From: JAJEBT01 sp965214975
GTDB lineage: Bacteria > Pseudomonadota > Alphaproteobacteria > MPNO01 > UBA830
Reading direction: 5' to 3'
NCBI GenBank assembly: GCA_965214975.1
Contig: OZ244055.1
Coordinates: forward strand, 3,410,001 to 3,474,000
DNA: 64,000 nt
The stretch's first letter is position 1. Each line of letters begins with the position of its first letter. The position numbers were made by a program, and so were the translations under genes. The notes under the pieces are model-generated. The model saw only the letters and a list, made by a program, of their open reading frames with translations. It did not search any database and was not told the origin of the DNA. Shown here one piece after another: positions 43,721 to 53,109 of the stretch.

Positions 43721-45049
43721 TCAGTCGGTCATCAGGTCGGGGAGATAGAGCGCGAGGCCGGGGAAGAGGATCAGCAGCACCAGCACGATCAGCGCGCATC
43801 CGATGTACGGCGCGGCGGCGAGGGCGACCTGCCACAGCGAGGTGCCGCGCGGCGCCACGCCCATCATGACGAACAGCAGGAGGCCGAAGGGCGGCGTCGT
43901 GAGGCTGATTTCCAGCGCCAGCAGCATGACGAGCCCGAACCAGATCAGGTCGAATTGCAGAGTGATCGCGAGCGGGAAGAAGATCGGCACCGTGAGCAGC
44001 ATCATCGAGACCTGGTCCATGAACATGCCGAGAATCAGGAGAACCCCGAACATGATGAGGAGCATCACGGTCGGCGACCACTCGATGGAGGTCGCCCACT
44101 CGATGAGCCCGGCGCTGGCCCCGGTGTAGGCCAGAAGCTGGCTGAACGTCGACGACGCCAGGATGATGAGAAGAACCATGCCGGTGACGCGGAGCGATCC
44201 CGAAAACGCCTTGACGAGAATCTTCCAGGTGAGGGCGCGGTACAGGGCGGCGAGGACGAGAACTCCGAGCGCGCCGAAGCCGGCGGCTTCCGTCGGGGTC
44301 GCGACGCCGAGAATGATCAGGCCGATCACGCAGAACACGACCAGTCCCATGGGAAGGACGTTGACGACCACCGAGAGCAGGATCCGTCCGAGCGCGTGGT
44401 CCTCGACGGAGTATTCGGGGGCGGCATCCGGGTCGATCTTGACCTGGGCGTAGATCAGCACCGAGTAGAGGGCCGCCAGCACCAGGCCGGGCAGGACGCC
44501 GGCGATCAGGAGCTTGCCGATGTCGATTTCCGCGAGGCTCGCGAGCAGCACCGCGAGGGCGGAGGGCGGGATGATCATGGCGAGGCCGCCGGTTCCGAGG
44601 ATCGGCCCCATCGACATGTGCGGCTTGTAGCCGCGGCTGGTCATCTCGGGAACCATCATCGATCCCATCATGGCGGTGTTGGCCATGGTCGAGCCGGACA
44701 GCGTCGCGAAGATCGTCCCGCCCGCGACGGTGATGTAGGAGAGCCGCCCCGGCAACCGGCCGAAACACAGGTCGAGCGTGTCGAACACCCGGACCGCGAG
44801 GCCGGTGTGGAAGAACAGCTCGCCCATGATGATGAACAGCGGCACCGGGATGAGCGCGAAAATGGTGACGGATTCGACGGCGTTGACGACGATCTGCGGC
44901 ATGGCGGCGTGTCCGCCCATGTAGACTGCCGCGCCGACGACGTTGGCCGTGAGAAACGCGAACGCGACGGGAACCCCGAGAAGCATGAACGCGATGACCA
45001 TGCCGATCAGGAAGCCGGCGATCGCGTACCATTCGCCGAGCCATTCCAT
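43721..45049 (-). CDS. dctM: TRAP transporter large permease (DctM)
   Basis: A 442-residue inner-membrane protein with about twelve hydrophobic segments. FIIMGELFFHTGLA, GGTIFATLSGSTMANTAMMGSMMVPEM and IIPPSALAVLLASLAEI are signature DctM regions; a second GATPTEAAGFG repeat follows. It is the ion-coupled permease of a tripartite TRAP transporter. Its start codon overlaps the DctQ stop by one base (TGATG), as usual for DctQ-DctM pairs. The complete order is DctP, DctQ, DctM. Confidence 0.94.
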   Translation of the reverse strand: MEWLGEWYAIAGFLIGMVIAFMLLGVPVAFAFLTANVVGAAVYMGGHAAMPQIVVNAVESVTIFALIPVPLFIIMGELFFHTGLAVRVFDTLDLCFGRLPGRLSYITVAGGTIFATLSGSTMANTAMMGSMMVPEMTSRGYKPHMSMGPILGTGGLAMIIPPSALAVLLASLAEIDIGKLLIAGVLPGLVLAALYSVLIYAQVKIDPDAAPEYSVEDHALGRILLSVVVNVLPMGLVVFCVIGLIILGVATPTEAAGFGALGVLVLAALYRALTWKILVKAFSGSLRVTGMVLLIILASSTFSQLLAYTGASAGLIEWATSIEWSPTVMLLIMFGVLLILGMFMDQVSMMLLTVPIFFPLAITLQFDLIWFGLVMLLALEISLTTPPFGLLLFVMMGVAPRGTSLWQVALAAAPYIGCALIVLVLLILFPGLALYLPDLMTD

Positions 45050-45561
45050 CACAGCGACCCCGACTCGCCGACCTTGCCCGAATAGTACGAATCGAAGCCT
45101 AGGAGGTAGCGCCCGAACTCGACGGCGACGAGCGAGAAACCGAGCGGAAACGGAACGAACAGGATCCACTTCGGCATGTCGATCGACCTCAGGTCGAGTT
45201 CGCCGTTCTCGAACGCGAGAACCATCTCCACGAATCCGTAGTAGGCGAACAGGAGCGACAGCGCGATGCACAGGAGGTAGACCGCCTTCGCCATCGCGCG
45301 CCGGACCCGTTCCGGCAACGCCAGCGTGAGAGACTCGACGACCACGTGGCCCTTGAGCCGCACCAGCCACGGCGCCGCCAGCATCGAGGAGAACAGGAGG
45401 CAGTACTCGGCCGCCGCGCTGTACCACTGGAGCGCGTTGAAGCCGACTGTCCGGATCGCGACGTCGGCGATGATGCCGACGAAGATCACGGCCAGCATCG
45501 CGCCGGCGACGGCCGCCAGCCCGACGATCAGGGCGTCGTAGGCCCTGGCCGCATGCCGCAT
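45049..45561 (-). CDS. dctQ: TRAP transporter small permease (DctQ)
   Basis: A 170-residue inner-membrane subunit with four hydrophobic helices. The family motif is visible around LQWYSAAAEYCLLFSSMLAAPWL, and RLKGHVVVESL follows. It bridges DctP and DctM. The binding protein gene lies 58 bp upstream and DctM overlaps it downstream. Confidence 0.92.
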   Translation of the reverse strand: MRHAARAYDALIVGLAAVAGAMLAVIFVGIIADVAIRTVGFNALQWYSAAAEYCLLFSSMLAAPWLVRLKGHVVVESLTLALPERVRRAMAKAVYLLCIALSLLFAYYGFVEMVLAFENGELDLRSIDMPKWILFVPFPLGFSLVAVEFGRYLLGFDSYYSGKVGESGSL

Positions 45562-45619
45562 GTTCCGGCTTCCCTGCGGAAAGGCGCGTTCCGGCGGGGC
45601 GCCGGAACGCGCGGTTCCC

Positions 45620-46615
45620 CTACTGGCCGTGATAGAGCTTGCTCAGGGTTCTGGCCTCGGGGGTGTCGACCTTCTTGAGGCGTTCGATCGGCACGACGTT
45701 GGCCAGCTCGATGTACTTCTTCGCCGCCTCAGGCCCGAGCGTGATTTCCTGGTGCCCGAACTCCTTGGCGAGGATCTTCCGCTCCTCGGCGATCAGCGGT
45801 TTCCAGTGGTCGTGGGAGATCCGCTCCCAGTTCTTGCCGGCCTGGATCATGATCTCCCGGCCCTTCGCGCCCAGCTTCGCGAGCGCCTTGTTCGAGATGA
45901 ACACGCATGGCTCGAGCTGGTAGAAGTTCGGATAGATGCGGTACTTCACGAACTTCGCCCAGCCGAGGCTGCGGGTCCACAGTTCGGGAAACGCGAAACC
46001 GTCGACCAGCCCGCGTTCGAGCGCGTTGTAGATCTCCGGAACCTGGACGGTGATGGTCGTGGCGCCCAGCTTGCGCAGAAAGCCGTCGTAGACCGGTACC
46101 GACCGCATCTTGAAGCCGTCGAGCGAGAGCATGCCGTCGGATCCCAGTTCGGGTTTCCGGTTGAGATACAGGATGAACGAGACACTGGTGGCGGTCTGGG
46201 CGAGGAGCTTGCCGTCGATCCGCTTGGTGATCGCGGCGTCGAGCGCGTCCATCGCGCCGTTGGCGCGCGCGTCCCAGGGACGCAGCTGGGTCGCCGACAG
46301 GGCGTCGACCTCGGGCACCACCCCGCGGTGGTAGCTCGCCGCCGTGTACATCAGGTCGTAGAGGCCTGCCTTGAAGCCCTTGGCCTGGGCCGGCGCCTTG
46401 GCGATTTCGGGGCCGCCGATGTGCCGGATCCTGAAATGGCCCTTGCCGAGCTTGTTGGCGTATTCGATGAAACGCAGGAAATCCGGCGTCAGCGCGAAGT
46501 TCTTCGGCCAGCCGGCGATTCCCTTCAGCTCGACCTCGGCCGCGTGGACGGACTGCCCCGGCCAGGAGATGCCCGCGATTGCCGCGATCGCCGCGGCGGC
46601 CAGCAGTTTCTTCAT
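45620..46615 (-). CDS. dctP: TRAP transporter solute-binding protein (DctP)
   Basis: A 331-residue periplasmic receptor. A signal peptide (KKLLAAAAIAAIAGISWPGQSVHA, shown here only by its first and last residues MKKLL and VHA) precedes the mature protein. FKMRSVPVYDGFLRKLGA carries the conserved Arg that binds a ligand carboxylate. It heads the dctPQM operon. Ligand is probably an organic acid; the gene neighbours give no precise clue, though aromatic acids are possible. Confidence 0.92.
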   Translation of the reverse strand: MKKLLAAAAIAAIAGISWPGQSVHAAEVELKGIAGWPKNFALTPDFLRFIEYANKLGKGHFRIRHIGGPEIAKAPAQAKGFKAGLYDLMYTAASYHRGVVPEVDALSATQLRPWDARANGAMDALDAAITKRIDGKLLAQTATSVSFILYLNRKPELGSDGMLSLDGFKMRSVPVYDGFLRKLGATTITVQVPEIYNALERGLVDGFAFPELWTRSLGWAKFVKYRIYPNFYQLEPCVFISNKALAKLGAKGREIMIQAGKNWERISHDHWKPLIAEERKILAKEFGHQEITLGPEAAKKYIELANVVPIERLKKVDTPEARTLSKLYHGQ

Positions 46616-47116
46616 GACGTGAATCCTTTCGTGCAGTGTCACGGTGCCGCATTGTCCTGATATCGCGCGCTGGCGCAACACCGGGGCGCCGCCGGCCGGG
46701 ACTGTTCCGTTGTCCAGCCCGCCGCGGTCGGGGCGCGCGACAGGCTTCCGGGGGCCTGCCCCTCGGTTGCCCGTCGCGCCGGACGAGGATTCCCCCCGAC
46801 ATGCGGCCGCGACAGGGTTTGCGTGCCGGGCTTCGGCGGGATCCCTCGCCCGGGAATCCTGCGGGCATGCGACCGGAAAGGGAACCCCCGGCCGGCGACG
46901 CGCGGGAGGCCGGCGGGACCGGTGCGGGAGCTTGCCGCGGGCCGGGGATTCATGGTACCGACCGGCCATGCGCCGCTCGGCCGAATACGGAGGGAACCAT
47001 GATCGTCGACGCCGCGTCATGGTTCCTCGAGAAGGGCGGTCGGGGCGCCCGGCAACGCAAGGGAGCCGGGCGCGGGGCGAGGCCGTGACGCCGGCCGGTG
47101 GCGGAGCGCGCGGTTG
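46616..47116. other. 501-bp divergent gap between the TRAP operon and recQ
   Basis: This gap must hold the dctP and recQ promoters. A short AT-rich patch (CCTGATATCGCG, near 46655) lies close to dctP. No gene was recognised; open frames here are Arg/Pro-rich. Confidence 0.45.
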
Positions 47117-49096
47117 ATGGACCGGTCCTGTCGCGGATCCGGGACGGCCGCGCGGAGCGCACCGTCGCGGGGTGCGGACGCCGCGCCCGAATCGTCGCCG
47201 GACGGACGAACGCCCCGTCTCCCGACCGAGGGCCCGCGGACCGGGACGGCGGAGGCGGTGCTGCGGGAGGTCTTCGGCTTCGAGGACTTCCGCCCGGGCC
47301 AGAAGGCGGCGATCGAGGCGCTGCTTTCGGGCCGCCACGCGCTCACCGTGATGCCGACGGGATCGGGCAAGTCGCTCTGCTTCCAGATCCCGGCCCTGGT
47401 CATGGACGGGCTCACGGTGGTGGTGTCCCCCCTGATAGCCCTGATGCAGGACCAGGTGTCCGCTCTCAAGCTGGCGGGGGTTGCCGCGGACGGCATCAAT
47501 TCCGGCAACGGCCGCTCCGAGAACGTGGCGGCCTGGCGCCGCGTCGCGGCGGGCGAGACGCGGCTTCTGTACCTGGCCCCGGAGCGGCTGATGGCGGAGC
47601 GCATGCTGTCGGCGCTCGCCCGCCTGCCGGTCAGGCTCTTCGCCATCGACGAGGCCCATTGCATCTCGCAGTGGGGCCCGGCCTTCCGGCCGGAATACGA
47701 GGATCTGTGCCGGTTGCGCGAGCTCTTCCCCGGCGTCCCCATCGTTGCGCTGACCGCGACCGCCGACGAGGTGACGCGGGACGATATCGCGGACAGGCTG
47801 TTCGGCGGCCGCGTCGAACAGTTCGTGCTCGGCTTCGACCGCCCCAACATCAGGCTCGGGGTGGAGGTGAAGCGAAGCTGGAAGCGCCAGCTCCGGGACT
47901 TTGTCGCCCGCCACGAGGGCGAGAGCGGCATCGTCTACTGCCTGTCGCGGCGGAAGACTGAAGAGGCCGCAGCCATTCTGGCGGCGGACGGGGTGCGGGC
48001 GCTCCCCTATCACGCGGGCATGGAGAAGGAGGAGCGGGAGGCCCACCAGAACGTCTTCATGACGGAGCCCGGCGTCGTCGTCGTTGCCACGATCGCCTTC
48101 GGCATGGGGATCGACAAGGCCGACGTGCGCTACGTCCTCCACACGGATCTTCCGGGCAGCGTCGAGGCCTATTACCAGGAGATCGGGCGCGCGGGCCGCG
48201 ACGGCGCGCCGGCCGAGGCGCACATGCTCTACGGCCTCGAGGATGTCAGGATGCGCCGGCAGTTCATCGAGGACGAGGATGCGGGGCCGGAGCACCGGCG
48301 GCGCGGGCACAAGCGGCTTGATGCGCTGCTCGGCTACTGCGAGGCGCCGGTCTGCCGGCGCGTGGTGCTGCTGGAGTATTTCGGGGAGGGAAGCGGCGCC
48401 TGCGGCAACTGCGACGTCTGCCTCGATCCGTCGGAGCGTGTCGACGGGACCGAGGAGGCGCGGAAGATCCTGTCTGCCGCGTACCGGTCGGGCCAGCGTT
48501 TCGGGGCGGCGCACCTGATCGACATCCTGAGGGGGACCGGGACCGACAAGATCGTGCGCTTCGGGCATGACCGCCTGCCGACCTTCGGGGTCGGCGCGGA
48601 CCGCGGCAAGAACGAGTGGCGCTCGTTGATCCGCCAGATGGTGGCAGCCGGGTTCCTGCGGCTCGACATCGGCGGCTACGGCGGGATCGGGATCACGGAC
48701 AGGGGACTGGAACTGCTGCGCGGCGACGGCGAGTTCCTCTGCCGCAAGGACACGGTGGCCGCGCGCGCGCCTGCGAAGGCGCGGGATGCCGCCGCGGCCG
48801 GCGGCGACGCGGAGGAACCTCCCCTGTCGGGCGAGGACACGGCGCTGCTCGATTTCCTCAAGGCGCTTCGCCTGGAGATCGCGCGGGAGCGCCGGGTGCC
48901 GGCCTTTGTCGTGTTCCCCGACCGCACGCTGCTCGACATGGTGCGCCGCCGGCCGCGCACGGAGGCGGAGTTCGCCGAGGTCAACGGCGTCGGCGCAGCC
49001 AAGCTGAAGGAGTTCGCCAAGCCGTTCCTGGACGCCATCGCGGAGGCCCCGGGCCGTGCGGAAGAGGGCGGGAGTTCCCGATCGATCGAGTCGTGA
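47117..49096 (+). CDS. recQ: ATP-dependent DNA helicase RecQ
   Basis: A 659-residue RecQ helicase. In order: RPGQ (motif 0), PTGSGKSLCFQIPAL (Walker A), DEAHCISQWG (Walker B), ALTATAD (motif III), the helicase C lobe with QEIGRAGRDG (motif VI), a zinc-binding set (CEAPVCRR then CGNCDVC), the winged-helix RQC part and an HRDC domain (FVVFPDRTLLDMVRRRP, about 580-600). It unwinds forked and recombination-intermediate DNA during repair. All catalytic motifs look intact. The first 40 residues are low-complexity, so the real start may be further downstream than the ATG at 47117. Confidence 0.93.
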   Translation: MDRSCRGSGTAARSAPSRGADAAPESSPDGRTPRLPTEGPRTGTAEAVLREVFGFEDFRPGQKAAIEALLSGRHALTVMPTGSGKSLCFQIPALVMDGLTVVVSPLIALMQDQVSALKLAGVAADGINSGNGRSENVAAWRRVAAGETRLLYLAPERLMAERMLSALARLPVRLFAIDEAHCISQWGPAFRPEYEDLCRLRELFPGVPIVALTATADEVTRDDIADRLFGGRVEQFVLGFDRPNIRLGVEVKRSWKRQLRDFVARHEGESGIVYCLSRRKTEEAAAILAADGVRALPYHAGMEKEEREAHQNVFMTEPGVVVVATIAFGMGIDKADVRYVLHTDLPGSVEAYYQEIGRAGRDGAPAEAHMLYGLEDVRMRRQFIEDEDAGPEHRRRGHKRLDALLGYCEAPVCRRVVLLEYFGEGSGACGNCDVCLDPSERVDGTEEARKILSAAYRSGQRFGAAHLIDILRGTGTDKIVRFGHDRLPTFGVGADRGKNEWRSLIRQMVAAGFLRLDIGGYGGIGITDRGLELLRGDGEFLCRKDTVAARAPAKARDAAAAGGDAEEPPLSGEDTALLDFLKALRLEIARERRVPAFVVFPDRTLLDMVRRRPRTEAEFAEVNGVGAAKLKEFAKPFLDAIAEAPGRAEEGGSSRSIES

Positions 49097-49368
49097 TCCG
49101 CCGCATCGCGCGCCAGGATCCGTGCGGAGAGCGTCGGATCGCGTCCCGGATGGTCCGGCCGGGCGGCAAGCGCTTTCCAGGCCGACGGGTTCCCGGACGT
49201 GAATTCCGGAACCCGGCCGGAAAACGGCGCGACCGCGCGTTCAGGCCGGTGGCGCGGATCTCGCGCGAACCCCGGTCCGCGATCTGCTGCGGGGCGGAAA
49301 TCCCGTCAGTGTCCAGGATACGGATGAAGCCAGGCCCTCGTTCCACGGGGCCGAAACGCCGCCGCCCG

Positions 49369-50286
49369 TCACCCGGCCTTTCGTTCCGCCTCCGCAACCG
49401 CGTCCCGGGGATCGCCGAGCCCCGCCCTTCGTTCGGCGCGGAGCACCGTCGCGAAGAAGTCCTTGTCGCGGTCCTCGGACTCCAGCATCTCCCGGAACAC
49501 CTCGGCGATCGCGGGCGCGACGTCGAGCCTGACGCCGGCCGCCTCCGCCGCCGCGTTGAAGAGTTCCTGGTCCTTGACCGCCGTCGCGACGAACGACATC
49601 GGCGAGAAGTCCCTGTCGCCGAGCGGGCCGGACTTGTACCGCACCAGCGGCGAGGCGACGGCGCTCGTGGCGAACACCTCCAGCATCCGCCCCCATTCCA
49701 GGCCGCCCTTGCGTCCGAGCGCGAGAGACTCGGCCATCGCCACCGCCGTGGCATGCACCATGTTGTTGATGGCGAGCTTGAGATAGCGGGCCTGTTCGCC
49801 GGCTCCGACGTGGAACGTCCCGGAGCCGAGCAGCTCGAACAGGGGCCGGCATCTCTCGAGGGCGTCCTCGGGACCGGAAACGATCACGGTCAGCGTTCCG
49901 GCCTCGGCAAGCGTCACGCTCCCCGAAACCGGCGCCCGCAGATAGGAGACCCCGCGCTCCTCGGCCGCCTTCGCGGCCTCTTCCGAGACCGCCGGGGACA
50001 CGGTGCTCATGTCGACGTGAACCGCGCCCGGCGCAAGCGCCGCCAGCACGCCGCCGTCGCCGAGGGCGACCGCCCGAAACGCCGCGTCGTCCGGAATCGA
50101 GGAAAACGCCGCCTCGGCACCGGAGGCCGCCCCGGCCACCGACCCCGCCGTCCGCACGCCCGCGCGCGCGGCTTCCCTCGGGCCCGCGGGATCGACGTCG
50201 AACGCCGTCACCTCGTGGCCCGCCGCGGCGAGATGCCGCACCATGGGCAGGCCCATCTTGCCGACGCCGATCCAGCCGATCTTCAC
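49369..50286 (-). CDS. beta-hydroxyacid dehydrogenase (3-hydroxyisobutyrate dehydrogenase family), copy 1
   Basis: A 305-residue NAD(P)-dependent dehydrogenase. WIGVGKMGLPMVRHL is the Rossmann motif, DMSTVSP and RAPVSGS follow, and the catalytic Lys is in LKLAINNM (about 170). Family members act on 3-hydroxyisobutyrate, tartronate semialdehyde or related beta-hydroxyacids. The GTG start overlaps the upstream OYE stop by 4 bp. It is the last gene of the seven-gene aromatic operon; a second, more distant copy lies three genes upstream. Confidence 0.87.
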   Translation of the reverse strand: MKIGWIGVGKMGLPMVRHLAAAGHEVTAFDVDPAGPREAARAGVRTAGSVAGAASGAEAAFSSIPDDAAFRAVALGDGGVLAALAPGAVHVDMSTVSPAVSEEAAKAAEERGVSYLRAPVSGSVTLAEAGTLTVIVSGPEDALERCRPLFELLGSGTFHVGAGEQARYLKLAINNMVHATAVAMAESLALGRKGGLEWGRMLEVFATSAVASPLVRYKSGPLGDRDFSPMSFVATAVKDQELFNAAAEAAGVRLDVAPAIAEVFREMLESEDRDKDFFATVLRAERRAGLGDPRDAVAEAERKAG

Positions 50287-51371
50287 GGCCGTTCCAGAAA
50301 CGGGTAGTCGGTGTAGCCTTCCGCGCCGCCGCCGTAGAACGTCGCCCGGTCCGGCTCGTTGAGCGGCGTTCCCGTCGAGAGCCGCTCGGGAAGATCGGGA
50401 TTGGCGATGAAAGCGGTCGCGAACGCGACCATGTCCGCCTCGCCCGCGCCGATGACGGCGTCGGCCCGCGCGCGGTCGTAGCCGCCGTTGGCGATCAGCG
50501 TGCCGGGCCAGATCCGGCGCAGCTTCGAGAACAGCGGATGCCGCCCGCCCGCCGCCGCGGCGGCGGCCGGATCGCCGGTCTCGACCACGTGGAGATAGAG
50601 AAGGCCGCGCCCGGCGAGTTCCGCCGCGAGATGGCCGAATGTCGCCTCGGGGTCGCTGTCCGACATGTCGTTGAAGGGCTGGAACGGCGAGATGCGGTAG
50701 CCCACGCGGTCCGGGCCCCAGATTCCGGTCACGGCATCGGCCACCTCGAGGCCCAGGCGGCAGCGGTTCCCGACCGGGCCGCCGTAGTCGTCGTCGCGGC
50801 GGTTCGCGCCGTCGCGGGTGAACTGGTCGAGCAGATAGCCGTTGGCGCCGTGGATCTCGACGCCGTCGAAGCCGGCCGCCTCGGCGTTGGCCGCGGCCTC
50901 GGCGTAGCGGTCGACGACGCCGGGAATTTCCGCGCGATCGAGCGCGCGCGGCGTCTCGAACGGCTTCATGCCCGAGCCCGTCATGGCCTCGCCCGCAGGC
51001 CGCACCGCCGACGGCGCCACCGGCAGCGCGCCTCCGGGCTGGAGATCCGGATGGGAGATCCGCCCCACGTGCCACAGCTGGAGGAACGCCGTCCCGCCGG
51101 TTTCGTGGACCGCGTCGGTGACCGCCCGCCACCCGTCGATCTGGGCGTCGGAATGGATCCCCGGCGTGCCGGGATAGCCCAGGCCCTCCGGGCAGACCTG
51201 CGTCGCCTCGGTGACGATCAGGGCGGCGTCGGAACGCTGACGGTAGTAGTCCGCGTTCAGCTCCTGCGGCACGTTGCCCGGGCCCGCGCGGTTGCGCGTC
51301 ATCGGCGCCATGACCACGCGGTGCGCGAACGAGAACGGGCCCGTCGCGAACGGGGTGAACAGATCCGTCAC
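50283..51371 (-). CDS. old yellow enzyme family NADH:flavin oxidoreductase (alkene reductase)
   Basis: A 362-residue FMN-dependent TIM barrel of the NemA/OYE group. RVVMAPMTRNRA opens the barrel, EATQVCPEGLGYP is typical of ene-reductases, and the active-site HGANGYLLDQF and NRCRLGLEV segments follow. It reduces activated C=C bonds. The GTG at 51371 overlaps the preceding dehydrogenase stop (GTGA) and its own stop overlaps the next gene the same way. In a ring-cleavage pathway it could reduce an unsaturated dicarboxylic or side-chain intermediate. Confidence 0.88.
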   Translation of the reverse strand: MTDLFTPFATGPFSFAHRVVMAPMTRNRAGPGNVPQELNADYYRQRSDAALIVTEATQVCPEGLGYPGTPGIHSDAQIDGWRAVTDAVHETGGTAFLQLWHVGRISHPDLQPGGALPVAPSAVRPAGEAMTGSGMKPFETPRALDRAEIPGVVDRYAEAAANAEAAGFDGVEIHGANGYLLDQFTRDGANRRDDDYGGPVGNRCRLGLEVADAVTGIWGPDRVGYRISPFQPFNDMSDSDPEATFGHLAAELAGRGLLYLHVVETGDPAAAAAAGGRHPLFSKLRRIWPGTLIANGGYDRARADAVIGAGEADMVAFATAFIANPDLPERLSTGTPLNEPDRATFYGGGAEGYTDYPFLERP

Positions 51372-52246
51372 GGCCTGCGCCGCACCCGCGCCCTGTCCTC
51401 GAGAACGGCGCACACCGCCGCGGTGTCCTTCTCGCCGAGCCCCTGCGCCAGCGCCGCGCGGTAGGGCTGCACGGCCGCCGCGAACAGCTCGACCGGACAC
51501 TCCAGGTCGGCCGCGAACGCGTCGATCACGTCGAGATCCTTCCGGTAGAGGCGGTTCGACATGCCGACGTCGTCGTAGTCGCCGTCGGCCATCATCTTCG
51601 CCCGGACCTCGAACATGCGCGAGGTCGCGGCGCTGGCGGAGATCACGTCGTAGACCAGATGCGGATCGAGGCCCGACTTCATGCCGAGAACCATCGCCTC
51701 CGCCGCCGCCACGTTGTGGACGGTCACGAGATGGTTGGCGACGAACTTCATGCGGCTGCCGTTGCCGAACCCGCCGCAGTGCCGGTGCTCGCGGCTGAAC
51801 CCGTCGAGCACCGCCGCGCAGGCCTCGACCGCGTCCCGGTCGCCGCTCGTGAACACCGCCAGGTCGCCGGTCCGCGCCTGGTGGCCGGTTCCCGAGAGCG
51901 GGCAGTCGAGCAGCGTGTGGCCGGCGGCCGCGAGAACCTCCCGTGCCGATTCCTTGTCGGCGATCCGGAAGGTGCCGGTCTCCATGACGATGCGTCCCGG
52001 CGCCGATGAGGCCGCGACCTCGCCGGCGGCGGCGGCGAGCGCCGCCGGCGACGGCAGCGACAGGATGACGATCGGCGCGTTCTCGGCCACGGCCGCCGCC
52101 GAGCCCGCCGTCTCGACGCCTTCGGCCCGGGCCGTCGCTTCCGCCGAGATGTCGTGGCCGACGACCCTGAACCCCTTCGCCGCGAGCGTGCCGGCGATGG
52201 CGCCGCCCATGATGCCCAGGCCGATGATTCCGACGCTGTCGGTCAC
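51368..52246 (-). CDS. beta-hydroxyacid dehydrogenase (3-hydroxyisobutyrate dehydrogenase family), copy 2
   Basis: A 292-residue NAD(P)-dependent dehydrogenase with GLGIMGGAIAGTL at the N-terminus, CPLSGTGHQ, and the catalytic Lys in KFVANHLV (about 170). It is clearly divergent from copy 1. The GTG at 52246 has GGGGAGGGG upstream. Two such enzymes in one operon suggest either successive hydroxyacid oxidations or different substrates. Confidence 0.87.
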   Translation of the reverse strand: MTDSVGIIGLGIMGGAIAGTLAAKGFRVVGHDISAEATARAEGVETAGSAAAVAENAPIVILSLPSPAALAAAAGEVAASSAPGRIVMETGTFRIADKESAREVLAAAGHTLLDCPLSGTGHQARTGDLAVFTSGDRDAVEACAAVLDGFSREHRHCGGFGNGSRMKFVANHLVTVHNVAAAEAMVLGMKSGLDPHLVYDVISASAATSRMFEVRAKMMADGDYDDVGMSNRLYRKDLDVIDAFAADLECPVELFAAAVQPYRAALAQGLGEKDTAAVCAVLEDRARVRRRP

Positions 52247-52289
52247 GATTCCCCTCCCCGTTTCCGCGGCGTGCCGCCGGCCGGCGGCT

Positions 52290-53075
52290 TCAGTGTTTCG
52301 CGAGGAAGGCTTCCACGCGCGCGGTGAACTCCCCGGCCTTCTCGATGTTCGAGATGTGCGCCGCGTCGAGTTCCGCGTATTCGGAATCCGGGAGCCGGTC
52401 GTGCATCAGCCGCATGCCCTCGGGCGGCGTGCCGCCGTCATGGGTTCCGGCGATCAGCAGCACCGGATGATCGAGCGATTCGAGCCGGTCGAGATAGGCG
52501 AGCTGCTGGATGGCATGCGCGCAGCCGCAGTAGCCGGCCGCGGAGGTGCCCAGGATCATCGCCTCGACGTCGCCGAGACGCGCCGCGCCGCCCGCCCGGT
52601 AGCCGGGCGTGAACCAGCGCTCCATCGTCGGCTCGAGCACCGCCTTCATGCCGCCCTCGCGGACCGCCCGGATGCGGTTCTCCCACGCCGGAAGAATCTC
52701 GGGCCGGCACAGCGCCATGGTGTTGGCCATCACCGTCGCGGTGACCCGGGTTCCGTGGGCGAGCAGCAGGCCCTGGGCGGTCATGCCGCCGATCGAGAGC
52801 CCGACGAACGCGGATCTCTCGATCCCGAGATGGTCCCAGAGGCCCACCACGTCGCCGATCAGGTCGTCGAAGTCGTAGGGCCCCTCGACCGCCTCCGACC
52901 CGCCGTGGCCGCGCTTGTCGTAGCGCAGGACGCGGTAGCGGTCGCCGAACGCGGCCGCCTGCTCGTCCCACATGCCGAGGTTGGTCGCCAGCGAGTTCGA
53001 GAACGTCAGCCACGGCCCGTCGCCGCGGCCCGAGACCTCGTAGTTGATCGTGACGCCGTTCACTCTTGCCTGCAT
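52290..53075 (-). CDS. alpha/beta hydrolase, 3-oxoadipate enol-lactonase-like (PcaD)
   Basis: A 261-residue alpha/beta hydrolase. The nucleophile elbow is GLSIGG (Ser near 95), the acid Asp is in GTHDGGTPP (near 215) and the His in AAHISNIE (near 245). YDKRGHGGSE and the overall length match PcaD-type enol-lactonases. It lies between the extradiol dioxygenase and a hydroxyacid dehydrogenase in the operon, so it may hydrolyse a lactone or a ring-cleavage product. A meta-cleavage product hydrolase is the main alternative. Confidence 0.82.
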   Translation of the reverse strand: MQARVNGVTINYEVSGRGDGPWLTFSNSLATNLGMWDEQAAAFGDRYRVLRYDKRGHGGSEAVEGPYDFDDLIGDVVGLWDHLGIERSAFVGLSIGGMTAQGLLLAHGTRVTATVMANTMALCRPEILPAWENRIRAVREGGMKAVLEPTMERWFTPGYRAGGAARLGDVEAMILGTSAAGYCGCAHAIQQLAYLDRLESLDHPVLLIAGTHDGGTPPEGMRLMHDRLPDSEYAELDAAHISNIEKAGEFTARVEAFLAKH

Positions 53076-53109
53076 GAGGTTCTCCCTGCGCGTGATCCGC
53101 CCCGGCGCC

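Noticed and set aside
45620..48568. Long leftward open frame covering the recQ region and dctP
   Set aside because: Only its last third (the dctP part from 46615) is a real protein; the rest is antisense to recQ.
47117..49096. RecQ as part of a phage-defence island
   Set aside because: It has the standard RecQ/RQC/HRDC architecture and no nuclease, toxin or defence gene is adjacent.
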